A DNA stretch of 64,000 nucleotides. Source: JAICNG01 sp035249985 (lineage in GTDB: Bacteria > Gemmatimonadota > Gemmatimonadetes > Gemmatimonadales > Gemmatimonadaceae). Both the position numbers and the translations under genes were made by a program. The notes beneath the pieces are model-generated. The model searched no databases and was not told where the DNA came from. It saw only the letters and a list, made by a program, of their open reading frames with translations. Positions 62,231 through 64,000 of the stretch are shown piece by piece; positions within the stretch are counted from its first letter, which is position 1, and each line of letters opens with the position of its first letter. The stretch lies in assembly GCA_035249985.1 (NCBI GenBank), contig DATFFP010000029.1:42979-106978 (forward strand), given 5' to 3'.

Positions 62231-63342
62231 GCGAGACCTCGACCCTACCCACTCCGCGAGTCCAGCGTCCATCCGGCATGTCGGGTGATGAGTGGGTCAA
62301 ACGCATGCTGGTTGTCGACGACGAGGAGACCATTCGTCTCGCACTCGGCAAATTCCTGAAGTCGCGCGGCTACGACGTGCACACCGCCGAGAGCGGACCG
62401 GCGGCACTGGAGCACCTCGAGCGCAACCGCTTCGTGCTCATGCTCTGCGATGTGCGCATGCCAGGCATGAGCGGAGTCGAGGTGGTGCCGAAAGCCCTCG
62501 AGATCGATCCGGACCTGGCGATCATGATGCTGACCGCCGTCAACGACGCGCCGACCGCAACGGAAGCGCTCTCGCGCGGAGCCTACGATTATCTGATGAA
62601 GCCGATCGAGCTCATCGATCTGCAGCAAGCCGTCGAGCGCGCGCTGCACAAGCGCGAGCTGGCCATCGAGCAGCGGAAAGTGGAGCGGCTCATCCGCGAG
62701 GAGGTGGCGTTGCGCACCGCCGAGCTCGAGCGCGAAAAAGGAGCGCTGCGCGGGTTGACGGTGAACATCGTCGAGACGCTGATCAACGCGATGGAGGCGA
62801 AGGACATCTACCTGCGGGGCCATTCGCAGCGTGTCGCCGCGTTGGGTGCATCGATCGCCGATCAGCTCGGTCTCGACCCCGATGCGGTGGAAAATGTGCG
62901 GCTCGCGGGGCGCATCCACGATGTCGGCAAGATCGGCATTCGCGAGGAGATCCTGAACAAGCCGGGCAAGCTCACCCCCGAGGAGTTCGCGCACATCAAG
63001 GACCACGTGCGTATTGGCATGGAGATCCTGGCGCCACTCAAGCACATCGGAGAAGCCCTCCGCTTCGTGCACGACCATCACGAGCACCACGACGGCACCG
63101 GCTACCCGCGCAGCCTCAAGGACGAGCAGATCTCCATCGGCGGGAAGATCCTGGCGGCCGCGGACGCCTTCGACGCGCTGACCTCGAAGCGCGCGTACCG
63201 CGAGCCGCTGACCCAGGAGGACACGCTGAGGCTGCTGGAGCAGCACGTGAACCGTCTCCTCGACCCGCGAATTTTCGCCGCGCTGAAGTCCGTCGTGGGG
63301 CGGGGCGCGTCGATCGTCTTTCTCGACGAAACGGAAGGTTAA
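62227..63342 (+). CDS. response regulator with HD-GYP c-di-GMP phosphodiesterase domain
   Basis: The 371-residue protein has a receiver domain (about 27-145, phosphoacceptor Asp near 75 in L-C-D-V-R-M-P) and a HD-GYP domain (about 180-371) with R-I-H-D-V-G-K-I-G and H-H-D-G-T-G-Y-P. It degrades cyclic di-GMP when phosphorylated. The 4-nt overlap with the kinase gene makes a cognate pair. Confidence 0.95.
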   Translation: MSETSTLPTPRVQRPSGMSGDEWVKRMLVVDDEETIRLALGKFLKSRGYDVHTAESGPAALEHLERNRFVLMLCDVRMPGMSGVEVVPKALEIDPDLAIMMLTAVNDAPTATEALSRGAYDYLMKPIELIDLQQAVERALHKRELAIEQRKVERLIREEVALRTAELEREKGALRGLTVNIVETLINAMEAKDIYLRGHSQRVAALGASIADQLGLDPDAVENVRLAGRIHDVGKIGIREEILNKPGKLTPEEFAHIKDHVRIGMEILAPLKHIGEALRFVHDHHEHHDGTGYPRSLKDEQISIGGKILAAADAFDALTSKRAYREPLTQEDTLRLLEQHVNRLLDPRIFAALKSVVGRGASIVFLDETEG

Positions 63343-63361
63343 GGTGGTTCGATGAGTGGTG

Positions 63362-63492
63362 AACGGCAAAGATGACAGAATTCAGAATTCAGATTTCAGA
63401 ATTCAGGAGGGTGACGGGGAGCTGGAATTGGCTCCCCGTTGGTGCATCTGAATTCTGAAATCTGAATTCTGAATTCTGTCATCTTTGCCGTT
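63362..63492. repeat. 45-bp perfect hairpin (CAGAATT family)
   Basis: Arms 63362-63406 and 63448-63492 are exact complements, beginning AACGGCAAAGATGACAGAATT. The loop carries its own stem ACGGGGAGC/GCTCCCCGT (63414-63439). TTTT follows the right arm, so terminator function on the plus strand is plausible. Shares the arm sequence with 41767-41869. Confidence 0.97.
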
Positions 63493-63506
63493 TTGAGGAG
63501 CCTGCC

Positions 63507-63535
63507 TTGACGTATCCGCCGGACTGTTGTATGAG
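63507..63535 (+). promoter_or_regulatory. promoter of the acidic/glycine-rich gene
   Basis: TTGACG (63507-63512), a 17-nt spacer and TATGAG (63530-63535) precede the ATG at 63659 by 123 nt. Confidence 0.65.
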
Positions 63536-63658
63536 AGCGTCGCAGAGCGGGGCACGCACCGCACGAGGCACATGTCGTGCAGCGCGCGCCCGCACACTGA
63601 ACGAGAGCAGTCCGCGTGACTTTCGAGGTCGCGCACCACATACCCTCAGGAGGCAGAC

Positions 63659-64000
63659 ATGCGGCGCGGTGATGAGTCGAACGAGGAGCTTTTCTTCTCC
63701 GACCGCGATGATGACTCGGACGAGCCGGGCTACGGCGGTGGTGGCGGCAGCTCGTACGACGACGATGATGACGAGGAGGGGAGCGGCTGGGGGATGACGA
63801 AACACGACGGCGACGACCTCTGGGACAGCGCCGAGGATGACGACGACGACCTGGACGAGGACGATGACGCCGGGTCGGTCGATGAATTAGAGGAGGAGGA
63901 GGAATTTGCGACGCCCCGTGGCGGCGGCGCAGGCCGTGGCGGCACGGGTGGCGCGACGAGAGGTGGCGGCGGAGCAGCCGGAGGCGGCGCAGGTGGCGGA
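63659..64000 (+). CDS. acidic then glycine-rich disordered protein (3' end outside window)
   Basis: The ATG at 63659 has AGGAGG six nt upstream. The 114 visible codons encode an Asp/Glu-rich stretch (runs such as D-D-D-D-D-E-E and E-L-E-E-E-E-E) with a few Trp and Gly residues, then a Gly/Arg/Ala-rich segment. No stop is reached. The composition is that of an intrinsically disordered protein. The mixed acidic and Gly-Arg parts suggest binding to nucleic acid or a chaperone-like role, but this is a guess. Confidence 0.8.
   Translation, partial: MRRGDESNEELFFSDRDDDSDEPGYGGGGGSSYDDDDDEEGSGWGMTKHDGDDLWDSAEDDDDDLDEDDDAGSVDELEEEEEFATPRGGGAGRGGTGGATRGGGGAAGGGAGGG

Overview
This 64 kb window is high-GC, gene-dense bacterial chromosome with no rRNA, integrase, transposase or CRISPR array. 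A futalosine-pathway gene (mqnD-like), two different glutamine synthetases, many lipoprotein and secreted hydrolase genes and a large multi-GAF histidine kinase fit a Gram-negative environmental bacterium. The style resembles Gemmatimonadota, but that placement is an inference, because no marker gene here settles it.

Layout. Positions 1-5.5 kb hold a truncated hydrolase divergent from a LysR regulator, a TerC membrane protein behind a yybP-ykoY-type manganese riboswitch, ettA and a small membrane protein. Positions 5.5-17.8 kb are one minus-strand run of eight genes for glycan use: a GH144-type lipoprotein, a GH3 beta-glucosidase, a sulfatase, a sodium/solute symporter, a small secreted protein, an esterase lipoprotein, a PHP-domain protein and a six-hairpin glycosidase. 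The GH144 plus GH3 pair suggests beta-1,2-glucan. Positions 18-32 kb carry a binding protein, chemoreceptor and amidohydrolase operon, infA, a KduD-like dehydrogenase, tRNA-Asn, a response regulator, a prolyl oligopeptidase, a cupredoxin and chemoreceptor pair, and type III glutamine synthetase.

Positions 32-44.5 kb hold an outer-membrane-like protein, a zinc-ribbon pair, a 1335-residue beta-helix protein with an apparently masked ribosome binding site, a divergent promoter and terminator enclosing a possible non-coding RNA, then a methyltransferase, a DinB-like protein, a divergent RtcB, a GNAT, argJ and an unknown protein. Positions 44.5-49.8 kb hold a four-gene operon (hexapeptide acyltransferase, acyl-CoA dehydrogenase-like, adenylation enzyme, carrier protein) that looks like a small carrier-protein-bound amino-acid oxidation pathway. 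Positions 50-64 kb carry a charged-tail lipoprotein, a YcsG-type NRAMP homologue, a cysteine-paired repeat protein, glnA, a CBS protein, a zinc-ribbon protein with mqnD, the histidine kinase with an HD-GYP response regulator, and the start of an acidic, glycine-rich disordered protein.

The most unusual signal lies between the genes. About nineteen gene boundaries carry short tandem repeats with a 7-nt or 9-nt period. Most are arranged as inverted pairs that fold into long hairpins, up to 47 perfectly matched base pairs, and several unrelated unit sequences share this architecture. Full hairpins sit mainly between genes or at convergent ends. One-armed copies sit next to start codons, and in two cases the repeat supplies a start region or a stop codon.
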